Shown in pieces: positions 1 to 6,673 of a stretch of DNA of 64,000 nt. The stretch spans positions 1 to 64,000 of the forward strand of contig NZ_SVET01000001.1 of NCBI RefSeq assembly GCF_015057245.1. The letters run 5' to 3'. Position 1 is the first letter of the stretch. Each line of letters opens with the position of its first letter. This stretch comes from Pseudobutyrivibrio ruminis (lineage in GTDB: Bacteria > Bacillota > Clostridia > Lachnospirales > Lachnospiraceae). The position numbers and the translations under genes were made by a program. The notes beneath the pieces are model-generated. The model ran no database searches. It was not told the DNA's origin and was given only the letters and a program-made list of their open reading frames with translations.

Positions 1-109
1 GAATAAGAATGCCTCCGGCCATATCGGTGATAAGTTGCATCAGATTATTAATCCATTCGGGTGCGCTCTCCCTAATTTCCTGCAAAAACAACAAATACTT
101 AATATCCAA
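1..109 (-). CDS. N-terminus of a probable PAP2-family membrane phosphatase (partial)
   Basis: An open frame on the minus strand runs off the left edge and gives about 36 residues from a TTG start. An AGGAGG ribosome-binding site lies at 120-125. The visible N-terminus (LLFLQEIRE, then APEWIN, then a hydrophobic ITDMAGG stretch) resembles the start of clostridial PAP2 phosphatases, which dephosphorylate lipid phosphates at the membrane. Too little is visible to see catalytic residues, so the family call is a recollection of pattern and the start codon is an inference. Confidence 0.45.
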   Translation of the reverse strand, partial: MDIKYLLFLQEIRESAPEWINNLMQLITDMAGGILI

Positions 110-192
110 ACAAGTTACTCCTCCTATCTGCTTATTTACATCATCATAAATCCCGATTTTTTAATGTCTTTATTCTAGTTGATTTGACTACC

Positions 193-210
193 TAATTAAA
201 GCTTTAATTA
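193..210. promoter_or_regulatory. Perfect 18-bp palindrome upstream of the partial PAP2 gene
   Basis: TAATTAAAGCTTTAATTA is a perfect inverted repeat. On the minus strand it overlaps a weak promoter-like pair (TTTAAT, 17 nt, TAGAAT) that leads towards the partial gene at the left edge. It could be an operator, but A+T-rich palindromes arise easily by chance. Confidence 0.3.
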
Positions 211-284
211 CCATATTTCCAAAATTTGTTTAATAGAATTATACTTATGCTGTTCTGCATATTTTTTAGTTCTTGTAAATTAAA

Positions 285-316
285 AAAGGCTACCGCAATT
301 TTTTGCAGTAACCTTT
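285..316 (-). terminator. Rho-independent terminator of the DUF134-NifX gene
   Basis: On the minus strand a 14-bp imperfect stem (AAAGGTTACTGCAA against TTGCGGTAGCCTTT) closes a 4-nt loop and is followed by a T tract. It begins 12 nt beyond the stop codon. Confidence 0.8.
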
Positions 317-327
317 GGAATATGTAT

Positions 328-1065
328 TTACTTGTGGCAGCTTCCATGACCGTGTCCATGACAACTATGACCTTCACCATGTTCTTCGTCGTGATGCGAA
401 CAGTTTGCTTCACCTGAAGCTGCAAGTGTACCTGCTAAGAATGCATTTATCACTTCATCAGTATTTCCGCTTGCACCAGCGTATAACTGAATGCCTGCCT
501 CCTGAAGGGCCATTACAGCGCCACCGCCGATACCACCACAGATAAGAACATCTACTTCTGCAAGATTTAAAACACCTGCAAGAGCGCCACAGCCCTCACC
601 ATTAGTACCTACAACCTCAGAGCTAACAACCTTACCATCCTCGATATCGTAAACTTTGAACTGTTCTGTTCTTCCAAAGTGTCCAAACACATTTCCATTA
701 TCATAAGTTACCGCTACTCTCATTATATTTACTCCTTTTGATTTCAATTTATTATCAAAAAAAGCTTGGTTTCTATTCAACTCTACATTACCACCGGATA
801 TACGAATTCGCTTTCCTTCTATAAGTGCAGTAGCTATTTTTTTTCTGGCACTCTCATACATAGCTGTAACAGTTGTTCTGGCTACCCCCATGCTGTTTGC
901 ACAATCCTCTTGATTCAAACCTTCAGCATCTAAAAGTTTCAAAGTCTCATACTCATCTAGAGTAAGGGTGATTGTTTCCAACTCAGGTTTCTCAGAATTT
1001 TCTGGAACAAAGCTATAGTAATCTGGAAATACACGTATCTTTCTACATTTTGGTAATCTAGGCAC
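328..1065 (-). CDS. DUF134 HTH domain fused to NifX/NifB-type iron-cluster protein
   Basis: A 245-residue protein starting at GTG, with AGGAGG 8 nt upstream. Residues 1-95 are a DUF134 domain, a sigma-70 region-4-like helix-turn-helix (visible around DEYETLKLLD to TTVTAMYESARK). Residues 115-215 are a dinitrogenase Fe-Mo cofactor (NifX/NifB C-terminal) fold, with the family signature FGHFGRTEQF at 127-136 and a GGIGGGA loop at 178-184. Residues 221-245 are a tail very rich in His and Cys that probably binds metal. In most genomes the two domains are separate neighbouring genes, and no nif genes are in view, so a role in iron-sulphur or metal handling with self-regulation is inferred. A strong ribosome-binding site lies inside the gene just before codon 115, so a free NifX domain may also be made. 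Confidence 0.85.
   Translation of the reverse strand: MPRLPKCRKIRVFPDYYSFVPENSEKPELETITLTLDEYETLKLLDAEGLNQEDCANSMGVARTTVTAMYESARKKIATALIEGKRIRISGGNVELNRNQAFFDNKLKSKGVNIMRVAVTYDNGNVFGHFGRTEQFKVYDIEDGKVVSSEVVGTNGEGCGALAGVLNLAEVDVLICGGIGGGAVMALQEAGIQLYAGASGNTDEVINAFLAGTLAASGEANCSHHDEEHGEGHSCHGHGHGSCHK
732..737 (-). promoter_or_regulatory. Internal ribosome-binding site at the DUF134/NifX junction
   Basis: AAGGAG on the minus strand lies 8 nt before an in-frame ATG (721-723, codon 115) that begins MRVAVTY, the usual start of stand-alone NifX-like proteins. It would allow independent translation of the C-terminal domain. Confidence 0.6.
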
Positions 1066-1087
1066 AATAGAATCCTCCTGCCTTTAT

Positions 1088-1099
1088 TGACATATGTCA
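1088..1099. promoter_or_regulatory. Palindromic operator, copy 1 (TGACATATGTCA)
   Basis: A perfect 12-bp palindrome placed at the expected transcription start of the DUF134-NifX gene. An identical copy lies 33 bp away, about three helical turns. The DUF134 domain it precedes is the likely binder, by autoregulation (inference). Confidence 0.65.
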
Positions 1100-1104
1100 A
1101 ATAT

Positions 1105-1133
1105 AATATATCAGTATTCCTGACATATGTCAA
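1105..1133 (-). promoter_or_regulatory. Promoter of the DUF134-NifX gene
   Basis: TTGACA (1128-1133), a 17-nt spacer and TATATT (1105-1110) on the minus strand. One palindrome overlaps the -35 box and the other overlaps the start point, the usual geometry for repression. Confidence 0.75.
1121..1132. promoter_or_regulatory. Palindromic operator, copy 2 (TGACATATGTCA)
   Basis: Identical to the copy at 1088-1099. It covers most of the -35 hexamer of the DUF134-NifX promoter and the last codon and stop of the upstream 2H phosphoesterase gene. Confidence 0.65.
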
Positions 1134-1651
1134 AATAATTCTATATTACAAACATCTTCATGAGGATTAACCTTTGCTAATCCTATGCGAACAATTTGTG
1201 CTTCAATATTCTTAAAATCACGCATAGCTTTAACAGCTTCATTCATTTGATCGATAGCTAATGTCTTGCCTAGTGTAGTATGTGGTAGCCAAGACAAAGG
1301 CCTGTAGTATTTGCTTATTGTTGTCTCAGGAACCTCAGCAAATGAGTCACAGATATCCTGCTGAAGATTAAACAAGTACTGGTTTAAATATGGCGCAGCA
1401 TATATTACCTTCTGCATAAACTGGCCTACAGATATTATTGATATATCACCGCCATGTAATTTGTTATTAAGATTTTCAAATGTAGGCACCAGTACATCTA
1501 TGCTTCTAGCTTCTATTGCGGTTAGTGTCATATGGGGAGGCACGTTATTATCTAGCATAAAACTATTGCCTGATGCCTCTGCTATTTTGCAAATATATTC
1601 CTGAAGCTTTTCAGTTGTATTTTTATCAAAATATGCTGATATTAAATACAT
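1130..1651 (-). CDS. 2H phosphoesterase (2'-5' RNA ligase-like)
   Basis: A 173-residue protein with the two catalytic histidine motifs of the 2H superfamily: H40-M-T in PPHMTLT and H124-T-T in PHTTLGK. Family members hydrolyse 2',3'-cyclic nucleotide phosphates or related phosphodiesters in RNA metabolism. The substrate here cannot be told. GAGGTG precedes the ATG. A TATAAT at 1680-1685, in the tail of the cstA terminator, suggests its own promoter. Its stop codon lies in the promoter region of the next gene. Confidence 0.8.
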   Translation of the reverse strand: MYLISAYFDKNTTEKLQEYICKIAEASGNSFMLDNNVPPHMTLTAIEARSIDVLVPTFENLNNKLHGGDISIISVGQFMQKVIYAAPYLNQYLFNLQQDICDSFAEVPETTISKYYRPLSWLPHTTLGKTLAIDQMNEAVKAMRDFKNIEAQIVRIGLAKVNPHEDVCNIELF

Positions 1652-1692
1652 TTACACCTCTTTCATGATTGTCTGATTTATTATATGTATAA

Positions 1693-1736
1693 AAAACACT
1701 TATGATTGAAAATTACTAATCAACCATAAGTGTTTT
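1693..1736 (-). terminator. Terminator of cstA
   Basis: A 12-bp perfect outer stem (AAAACACTTATG with CATAAGTGTTTT) closes a partly paired loop. A TTTTTT run follows on the minus strand. Confidence 0.8.
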
Positions 1737-1786
1737 GATTTGTACTATATGCTTACCTTATCGGCTTCTATATTATTCACATTATA

Positions 1787-3253
1787 TCATACATGATGCA
1801 TCATCTTGAAGTGAGAAACTGTATCATGTTGTTTTAATGTAGCTCTTATAAATAATCCAAGGAAAACAGCGGCTGCAATTATTCCTATTGGATAAGCTAT
1901 TTTTGTAGATAGATGTAAGCACTCTGGTGCACAGAAGAAATATGTGACTGAAACTGCTGACATAAATGTTGCAGGAACTGCTGTGAACCAGTAATTCTTT
2001 GCATTTTTATATAGATACATTGATGCGGTCCAAAGAGCTATCATGGCAAGTGTCTGATTTGACCAGCTGAAATATCTCCAGATTACACCATAGTTTAATT
2101 GGCTAATCAGTGCACCGGCTGCAAGAAGTGGAACGCAAATATACAGACGGCTAAGGTATGGCTTCTGGTCAATCTTGAACCAGTCAGCGATTACAAGTCG
2201 TGCAGATCTGAAAGCTGTATCACCAGATGTAATAGGACAAGCTATAACTCCAAGCATTGCTAAAACGATGCCGAAACCGCCCATTGTCTTTGTGCAGATA
2301 TCATATACACAAGTAGCCTGACCATTTGCAAGCATTGCTGTTAAACCAGTTGTAAGACCTCCTGTCGTTGCATAAATTGCACTACCTGCTGCTGCCCAGA
2401 TAAGAGCGATGATACCTTCACTAACCATAGCACCGTAGAATACCATATGGCTTTCTTTTTCTGAAGAACAGCAACGAGCCATTAGTGGTGATTGAGTTGC
2501 ATGGAAACCTGAAATAGCACCACAAGCAACAGAAACAAACATCATTGGCCAGATTGGTGTGTTATCTGGATGTAAGTTGGCTAACTGAATCTCTGGAATT
2601 GTGTAACCGTGTGTAAATATACCTATAGCTACGCCAAATGCCATTACTATAAGGCATATTCCGAATACTGGATAAAGCTTTCCGATGATTTTATCAATTG
2701 GAATGAATGTGGCAATGAAATAATAAATTAAGACTATTGCCAACCAAAAATACGTGTTCGTCAGAAGACCTGAACCACCCTGATTTCCAATTAATAAAGA
2801 AATCAAACCAGCAGGACCAACTGCAAATACTGTACCAACCATTACAAGAAGTACGACGCTGAATATGCGCATAATAGTCTTCATTACATTTCCAAGGTAT
2901 ATGCCTGTAAGCTCTGATACGCTGGCTCCATCGTGACGCATGCTCATAAATCCTACAGAAAAATCATGAACACCACCAGCTAAAATGGTACCTAGTGTAA
3001 TCCAAAGAAAAACTGATGTGCCCCACTGCGCACCTGCTAATGCACCATAAATTGGACCAAGTCCTGCAATATTTAGAAGCTGGATTAAAAATAGCTTCCA
3101 TTTTGGCATTACAACGAAATCGACGCCGTCATTGATTCTCACGGCTGGCGTTTGTCTATCATCTGGTCCGTAGAGTTTTTCTATTACCCTTCCGTAGACA
3201 AAGTACCCTCCTATAAGTACTGCCAGACAAATAATAAAACTAATCATATACAT
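1787..3253 (-). CDS. cstA: CstA-family (carbon starvation / pyruvate) transporter
   Basis: A 488-residue polytopic membrane protein with many hydrophobic helices. It has the CstA N-terminal signature (the FVYGRVIEKLYG region, PALAG-like GALAGAQWG, and GGVHDFSVGFMSMRHDG near residue 100) and conserved internal motifs such as ISGFHATQSP. It is the short form; the E. coli proteins are about 700 residues. Characterised relatives CstA and BtsT import pyruvate, and peptide uptake has also been proposed. The gene sits directly downstream of a membrane LytTR regulator and has its own promoter and terminator. GGGGG precedes the ATG. Pyruvate as substrate is inference from the family and from the neighbouring regulator. 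Confidence 0.9.
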   Translation of the reverse strand: MYMISFIICLAVLIGGYFVYGRVIEKLYGPDDRQTPAVRINDGVDFVVMPKWKLFLIQLLNIAGLGPIYGALAGAQWGTSVFLWITLGTILAGGVHDFSVGFMSMRHDGASVSELTGIYLGNVMKTIMRIFSVVLLVMVGTVFAVGPAGLISLLIGNQGGSGLLTNTYFWLAIVLIYYFIATFIPIDKIIGKLYPVFGICLIVMAFGVAIGIFTHGYTIPEIQLANLHPDNTPIWPMMFVSVACGAISGFHATQSPLMARCCSSEKESHMVFYGAMVSEGIIALIWAAAGSAIYATTGGLTTGLTAMLANGQATCVYDICTKTMGGFGIVLAMLGVIACPITSGDTAFRSARLVIADWFKIDQKPYLSRLYICVPLLAAGALISQLNYGVIWRYFSWSNQTLAMIALWTASMYLYKNAKNYWFTAVPATFMSAVSVTYFFCAPECLHLSTKIAYPIGIIAAAVFLGLFIRATLKQHDTVSHFKMMHHV

Positions 3254-3274
3254 ACACCCCCGTTACATTTATTT

Positions 3275-3289
3275 TGTCCTATAAGGACA
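3275..3289. promoter_or_regulatory. Inverted repeat in the cstA leader (TGTCCT-ATA-AGGACA)
   Basis: A perfect 6-bp inverted repeat around 3 bp, positioned a few bases after the predicted cstA start point. It could be a repressor site or a small leader hairpin. It is distinct from the direct repeats further upstream. Confidence 0.45.
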
Positions 3290-3302
3290 TCTCTTAACTT
3301 GT

Positions 3303-3331
3303 AGTATAGTATCTAATTTTACCTACAACAA
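3303..3331 (-). promoter_or_regulatory. cstA promoter
   Basis: TTGTTG (3326-3331), a 17-nt spacer and TATACT (3303-3308) on the minus strand. The poor -35 fits a promoter that depends on an activator. Confidence 0.6.
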
Positions 3332-3338
3332 CGGGTTC

Positions 3339-3373
3339 GGACTGAAATGCTAAAAACAGGTACTGATTTACAT
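3339..3373 (-). promoter_or_regulatory. Candidate LytTR activator site: 21-bp-spaced direct repeat
   Basis: On the minus strand TAGCATTTCAGTCC (3339-3352) and ATGTAAATCAGTAC (3360-3373) share 8 of 14 positions, including a common TCAGT, and are offset by exactly 21 bp, two helical turns. LytTR regulators usually bind such tandem sites just upstream of the -35 box. The first copy starts 7 bp above the -35. GCATTTCA also resembles the half-site I remember for E. coli YpdB. This is inference, not a measured site. Confidence 0.5.
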
Positions 3374-4378
3374 GCTATAATAGTCCTTTATTTTGTGGAT
3401 TATCTTTCTGCTGATTGGAATAATAGTATGATTATCATCTTTCATACAAAGTGCATAACCGTTATTGGCATCTGGTTGTAAGGATTCACCTTTTGTAAGA
3501 TTTGCAATATAGCTTCTATGAATTCTTACAAATGAGTTGTCATCAGATTCTAGTTTCTTCTCCCATTCAATAAGTGGCTCATTGCTATAATAAGTCTGGT
3601 TTTTACAATATATTTTTGCTCCTTTATGAATGGCCTCGATGTAATAGATATTGTCAGCTTCTACAAGCTCTGTGTGATCTCCTGCCTGTAATCCAAAAGG
3701 GCCAATCTTTTGCTTAGCTTTTGTCTTTTCAAGTAAATCGTTGTTTATTGTTTCAAGCCTTTCATTATCTTCTTGAAGCATTTGTCTCATATATACATCT
3801 TTAAAAATTGAAAAGAATAAAAGCATACCTATGGAATTGATAATTACCATTGGAATTGTTAACGTCTTTACGATTTCTATTGCTATGGAAAATGGTTTCA
3901 CAAATATTAAAAGATTTATCATATGAAACCCTTCCGCAGCAGCTGTAATTACAAGTAGCGTGGTCCATTTTAATGTATAATTCTTCTTTTTAAGAATCTG
4001 ATATATGACAGCTGACAGTATTCCCTCTAAAAATGTAGAATATGCGCAAGCAAATGTGGTTAATCCATGTGGGTCAAATAGAAATCGATGAATTGCGCCT
4101 ATTGTTCCTGCTGTAATGCCAACTATTGGTCCACAAAGTAGCCCGCCAGCTAAAACCCCCAATACTCTTGTATTTGGGATGGCACCTTGGACGACACCTC
4201 CAGTGCAGGTTGAAAATATGCAAAATCCACCAAAAATTCCGCCAAGTACAAACCGTCCTAGCTTGGCGTGACCGCTATCCTGGCATAAAATATGGTCAAT
4301 ATATGGAATTTTTGTCAAAGCAAGAGCAATTAAAGCCAGTAGCCCTATATTTATAACCATGTCATAACATAATTCCAT
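3368..4378 (-). CDS. Membrane one-component regulator: 5TMR-LYT sensor fused to LytTR DNA-binding domain
   Basis: A 336-residue protein. Residues 1-200 form about six membrane segments with the LytS-type 5TM receptor pattern (PNTRVLGVLAGGLLCGP, then GTIGAIHRF, then STFLEGILSAVIY). Residues 195-220 look like a short coiled signalling helix. Residues 230-336 form a LytTR DNA-binding domain (NIYYIEA, then FVRIHRSYIANL). The GAF, histidine kinase and receiver domains that normally separate these parts in two-component systems are absent. In E. coli the LytS-type sensors BtsS and YpdA control CstA-like pyruvate transporters; here the gene lies directly upstream of cstA. The inferred role is a single-protein pyruvate or carbon sensor that activates cstA. 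AAGGAG precedes the ATG. Confidence 0.88.
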   Translation of the reverse strand: MELCYDMVINIGLLALIALALTKIPYIDHILCQDSGHAKLGRFVLGGIFGGFCIFSTCTGGVVQGAIPNTRVLGVLAGGLLCGPIVGITAGTIGAIHRFLFDPHGLTTFACAYSTFLEGILSAVIYQILKKKNYTLKWTTLLVITAAAEGFHMINLLIFVKPFSIAIEIVKTLTIPMVIINSIGMLLFFSIFKDVYMRQMLQEDNERLETINNDLLEKTKAKQKIGPFGLQAGDHTELVEADNIYYIEAIHKGAKIYCKNQTYYSNEPLIEWEKKLESDDNSFVRIHRSYIANLTKGESLQPDANNGYALCMKDDNHTIIPISRKIIHKIKDYYSM

Positions 4379-4402
4379 AAGTCGTCTCCTTTTACATATT
4401 TT

Positions 4403-4431
4403 ATTTTACGTCCCAGCACCACAAGTTGCAA
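4403..4431 (-). promoter_or_regulatory. Promoter of the LytTR regulator gene
   Basis: TTGCAA (4426-4431), a 17-nt spacer and TAAAAT (4403-4408) on the minus strand, about 25 bp before the ATG. Confidence 0.6.
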
Positions 4432-4446
4432 TAGGTGTGAAAAAAA

Positions 4447-4469
4447 GGACCTATTCTATGAATAGGTCC
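4447..4469 (-). terminator. Terminator after the esterase / small membrane protein unit
   Basis: A perfect 10-bp stem (GGACCTATTC with GAATAGGTCC) around a 3-nt loop, followed by seven T on the minus strand. Confidence 0.9.
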
Positions 4470-4478
4470 CTTAACATA

Positions 4479-4715
4479 TTATCTTGGTGGTATAGGATGT
4501 GCAGCCCTTTGGCCTTCTATTGCAAATGTCATATCATTTTGTGCATTTATTTCTTCTGATGGATTTTCAAATGGTATATCTTCTTTAATCTTGTGTTCGG
4601 GTATTTTACCTTTAACCTGCAGTGTATAATCAATCTTTCTTGCAATCCATCCAATAAATACAACTGCAATTAATAGAACAAGTAAACCAATTAAATAAAT
4701 TAGAGCTACATTCAT
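4479..4715 (-). CDS. Small single-pass membrane protein, unknown function
   Basis: 78 residues: one hydrophobic helix at about residues 4-24, then a charged cytoplasmic-looking tail of about 50 residues with no known motif. The stop is just before a strong terminator. It starts 23 bp after the esterase gene with a good GGAGGG site, so it is probably translated from the same transcript. I do not recognise the family. Confidence 0.65.
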   Translation of the reverse strand: MNVALIYLIGLLVLLIAVVFIGWIARKIDYTLQVKGKIPEHKIKEDIPFENPSEEINAQNDMTFAIEGQRAAHPIPPR

Positions 4716-4738
4716 AACTTACCCTCCTTGCAATTAAA

Positions 4739-5476
4739 TCATAAACCCTTTACAAACTCCTGTACAGCTTCAACAGCTTGATCAAGATGGTAATCATAGC
4801 AATGAGTATCACCAGGTATAAGCTTCAATGTGCAGTTAGCGAATTTCTTTGATGCTTCAATTCCATATTCTACAGGAACTGCTTCATCGGCATCTCCGTG
4901 GACGATGAGAACTGGGCCGGTATACTTTTTAATTTCTGCATCTAAATCAATAGATTGAGCAACTCTTATATAATTGCCACTAAGTTCTCTTCCATCCCAT
5001 GACTGAAGCATATCTGGGATGTTTTCAGGATCAAAAGGCTGTCCCAATAATTCCCCTTTTTTTGCTCCTTCTATTATAACATAAGCTGGAGAAAGTGGAA
5101 TTAAAGCCTTAATTACATCTCTTTCCATTGCGGCAGCTAGTGTAACTGCAAGACCACCCTGTGAGTGGCCGCACATGTAGATATCTGTAACGAAATCAAG
5201 AGTTTTAGCGTAATCTACAACTGTAAGAATGTTGTTAAGCCATTTATAGAGATTGTGATTTTTGAATTCACCATCGCTGTTGCCGTGGCCATATAAATCC
5301 ACTCTTAAAGTGGCAACTCCTATTTCGTTTAATCCCTTTGATACTGCAAGGATGTGGTCCTCCTCGATATGTCCTGTAAATCCATGAAATACCAAACATA
5401 GTGGACATTTAGTAGCACCATTTGTAGGCATATCAAGCTTTGCATTTAGCTTAAGGCCGTCATCAGTAATAAACAT
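4739..5476 (-). CDS. Cinnamoyl/feruloyl esterase-like alpha/beta hydrolase
   Basis: A 245-residue serine hydrolase with oxyanion motif HGFTGH at 31-36, nucleophile elbow GHSQGG with S105, acid D197 in HGDADEAVP and H225 in GDTHCYD. Sequence and triad spacing match what I remember of the Butyrivibrio proteoclasticus cinnamic ester hydrolase Est1E, which frees ferulic and coumaric acids from plant cell-wall esters. There is no signal peptide, so it would act inside the cell on imported feruloylated oligosaccharides. GGGGG lies close before the ATG. It is probably co-transcribed with the GGDEF gene upstream and the small membrane protein downstream. Confidence 0.88.
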   Translation of the reverse strand: MFITDDGLKLNAKLDMPTNGATKCPLCLVFHGFTGHIEEDHILAVSKGLNEIGVATLRVDLYGHGNSDGEFKNHNLYKWLNNILTVVDYAKTLDFVTDIYMCGHSQGGLAVTLAAAMERDVIKALIPLSPAYVIIEGAKKGELLGQPFDPENIPDMLQSWDGRELSGNYIRVAQSIDLDAEIKKYTGPVLIVHGDADEAVPVEYGIEASKKFANCTLKLIPGDTHCYDYHLDQAVEAVQEFVKGL

Positions 5477-5505
5477 TATTGTCCCCCTTTAAAACATTAT
5501 TTATT

Positions 5506-6606
5506 TTAGCAAACCTGGTTTCTACCATTTTGTTTTGCTTCGTATAATTTAATATCAGCACTCTTGATGAAGTTTTCTAGGCTTTCATTAGGCTGGTATT
5601 TTGCAATTCCAAATGATGCTGTGACCTTTATAGGTGTACCATTATACTTTAAATTCTGATTAGCTATTGTTTTGCATAGACCTTCAATTATATTGCAGAA
5701 TGTTTTATTATCTGTTTCCCTTGAAGATATTAGCAAGAACTCCTCTCCACCCCATCGAGATACTCTTATGTGTTTCTGGGAACTGAGAATTTTTGATAGT
5801 TCTATTAAGATATAATCACCTGCTAAATGTCCATATGTATCATTTATAGTTTTGAAATAATCGATATCCATTATTGCTATCGAAATATCTGTAGTATCTT
5901 TTGATTTGTTGAAGCATGTAATCCTGTCAGTTGTATATCTTTGCATGTACTGTCGATTATAGAGCTTAGTAAGATAATCTGTATTAGCTATCATTTTTAC
6001 ATCATAACTATACTGATTGGTTCTTAAGGACGAATTGTATACATGTACAATAATTTCAATAAAGATTAATAATGAATTAATGGCAAATAAAATTTTGGCT
6101 ATGTTTTCCGAAACATAATATCGCGTATATATGATTTCATTGTAATCAAGTATAGTTAAAACAAAAAATGTCACCATAATGAGAATCACAAATAGATACA
6201 TGATTGCTCGGTCAATTATTGTTTTCATTGGGGTATAGTATGGAGTGACTGTTCCCAACAACATACCAAAACACCATAGAATAAAACCACAACTATAGCC
6301 TAGAAATACAGTTGCCAAAACGATATGCAAATATATTTCTATCATACTCATTCTGTATGCAACCAGCTCATAGCCAATCTTGCACAAATGACATGTATAT
6401 ACATATAAAGCGATGCTAAATACGTTGATAATAGCCATTGGAGTGCAGCCGACAGCTATGTAAAAAACTTCTAATGCGGTATGAACAAAAATATAAAATA
6501 ATGAAAAGTAATAATATCCTTGACTAGGACTTGTGACAGTAATATGTGGATCTTGAATAATTAGCGATTCTACAAGATTCTTAGTAGTATTTTTTAACAT
6601 TTTCAT
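5506..6606 (-). CDS. Membrane diguanylate cyclase (GGDEF)
   Basis: A 366-residue protein with about six membrane helices in residues 25-200 and a C-terminal GGDEF domain from about 205. The signature is GGEEF at 286-290, preceded by a TDYLTKLYNR start motif and an intact substrate-binding region (DIDYFKTINDTYGH). The active-site loop is complete, so it should make cyclic di-GMP from two GTP. The RxxD inhibitory site normally just before GGEEF is absent. The membrane part does not match a sensor family I can name. The start at 6606 is supported by GGAGAG 10 nt upstream. Confidence 0.88.
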   Translation of the reverse strand: MKMLKNTTKNLVESLIIQDPHITVTSPSQGYYYFSLFYIFVHTALEVFYIAVGCTPMAIINVFSIALYVYTCHLCKIGYELVAYRMSMIEIYLHIVLATVFLGYSCGFILWCFGMLLGTVTPYYTPMKTIIDRAIMYLFVILIMVTFFVLTILDYNEIIYTRYYVSENIAKILFAINSLLIFIEIIVHVYNSSLRTNQYSYDVKMIANTDYLTKLYNRQYMQRYTTDRITCFNKSKDTTDISIAIMDIDYFKTINDTYGHLAGDYILIELSKILSSQKHIRVSRWGGEEFLLISSRETDNKTFCNIIEGLCKTIANQNLKYNGTPIKVTASFGIAKYQPNESLENFIKSADIKLYEAKQNGRNQVC

Positions 6607-6629
6607 ACATTAAACTCTCCAATAAAAAA

Positions 6630-6658
6630 CTCCGAAATCATTTTAAATGATTACGGAG
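6630..6658 (-). terminator. Terminator after the DUF3990 gene
   Basis: A long stem CTCCG-AATCATTT against AAATGATT-CGGAG with T-rich flanks on both sides, TTTTTTA on the minus strand. It lies between the DUF3990 and GGDEF genes. Confidence 0.8.
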
Positions 6659-6673
6659 CATTTTTACAGTATT

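Noticed and set aside
226..545. Plus-strand open frames opposite the DUF134-NifX gene
   Set aside because: Antisense shadows of a clear domain-bearing gene, with no ribosome-binding site or homology.
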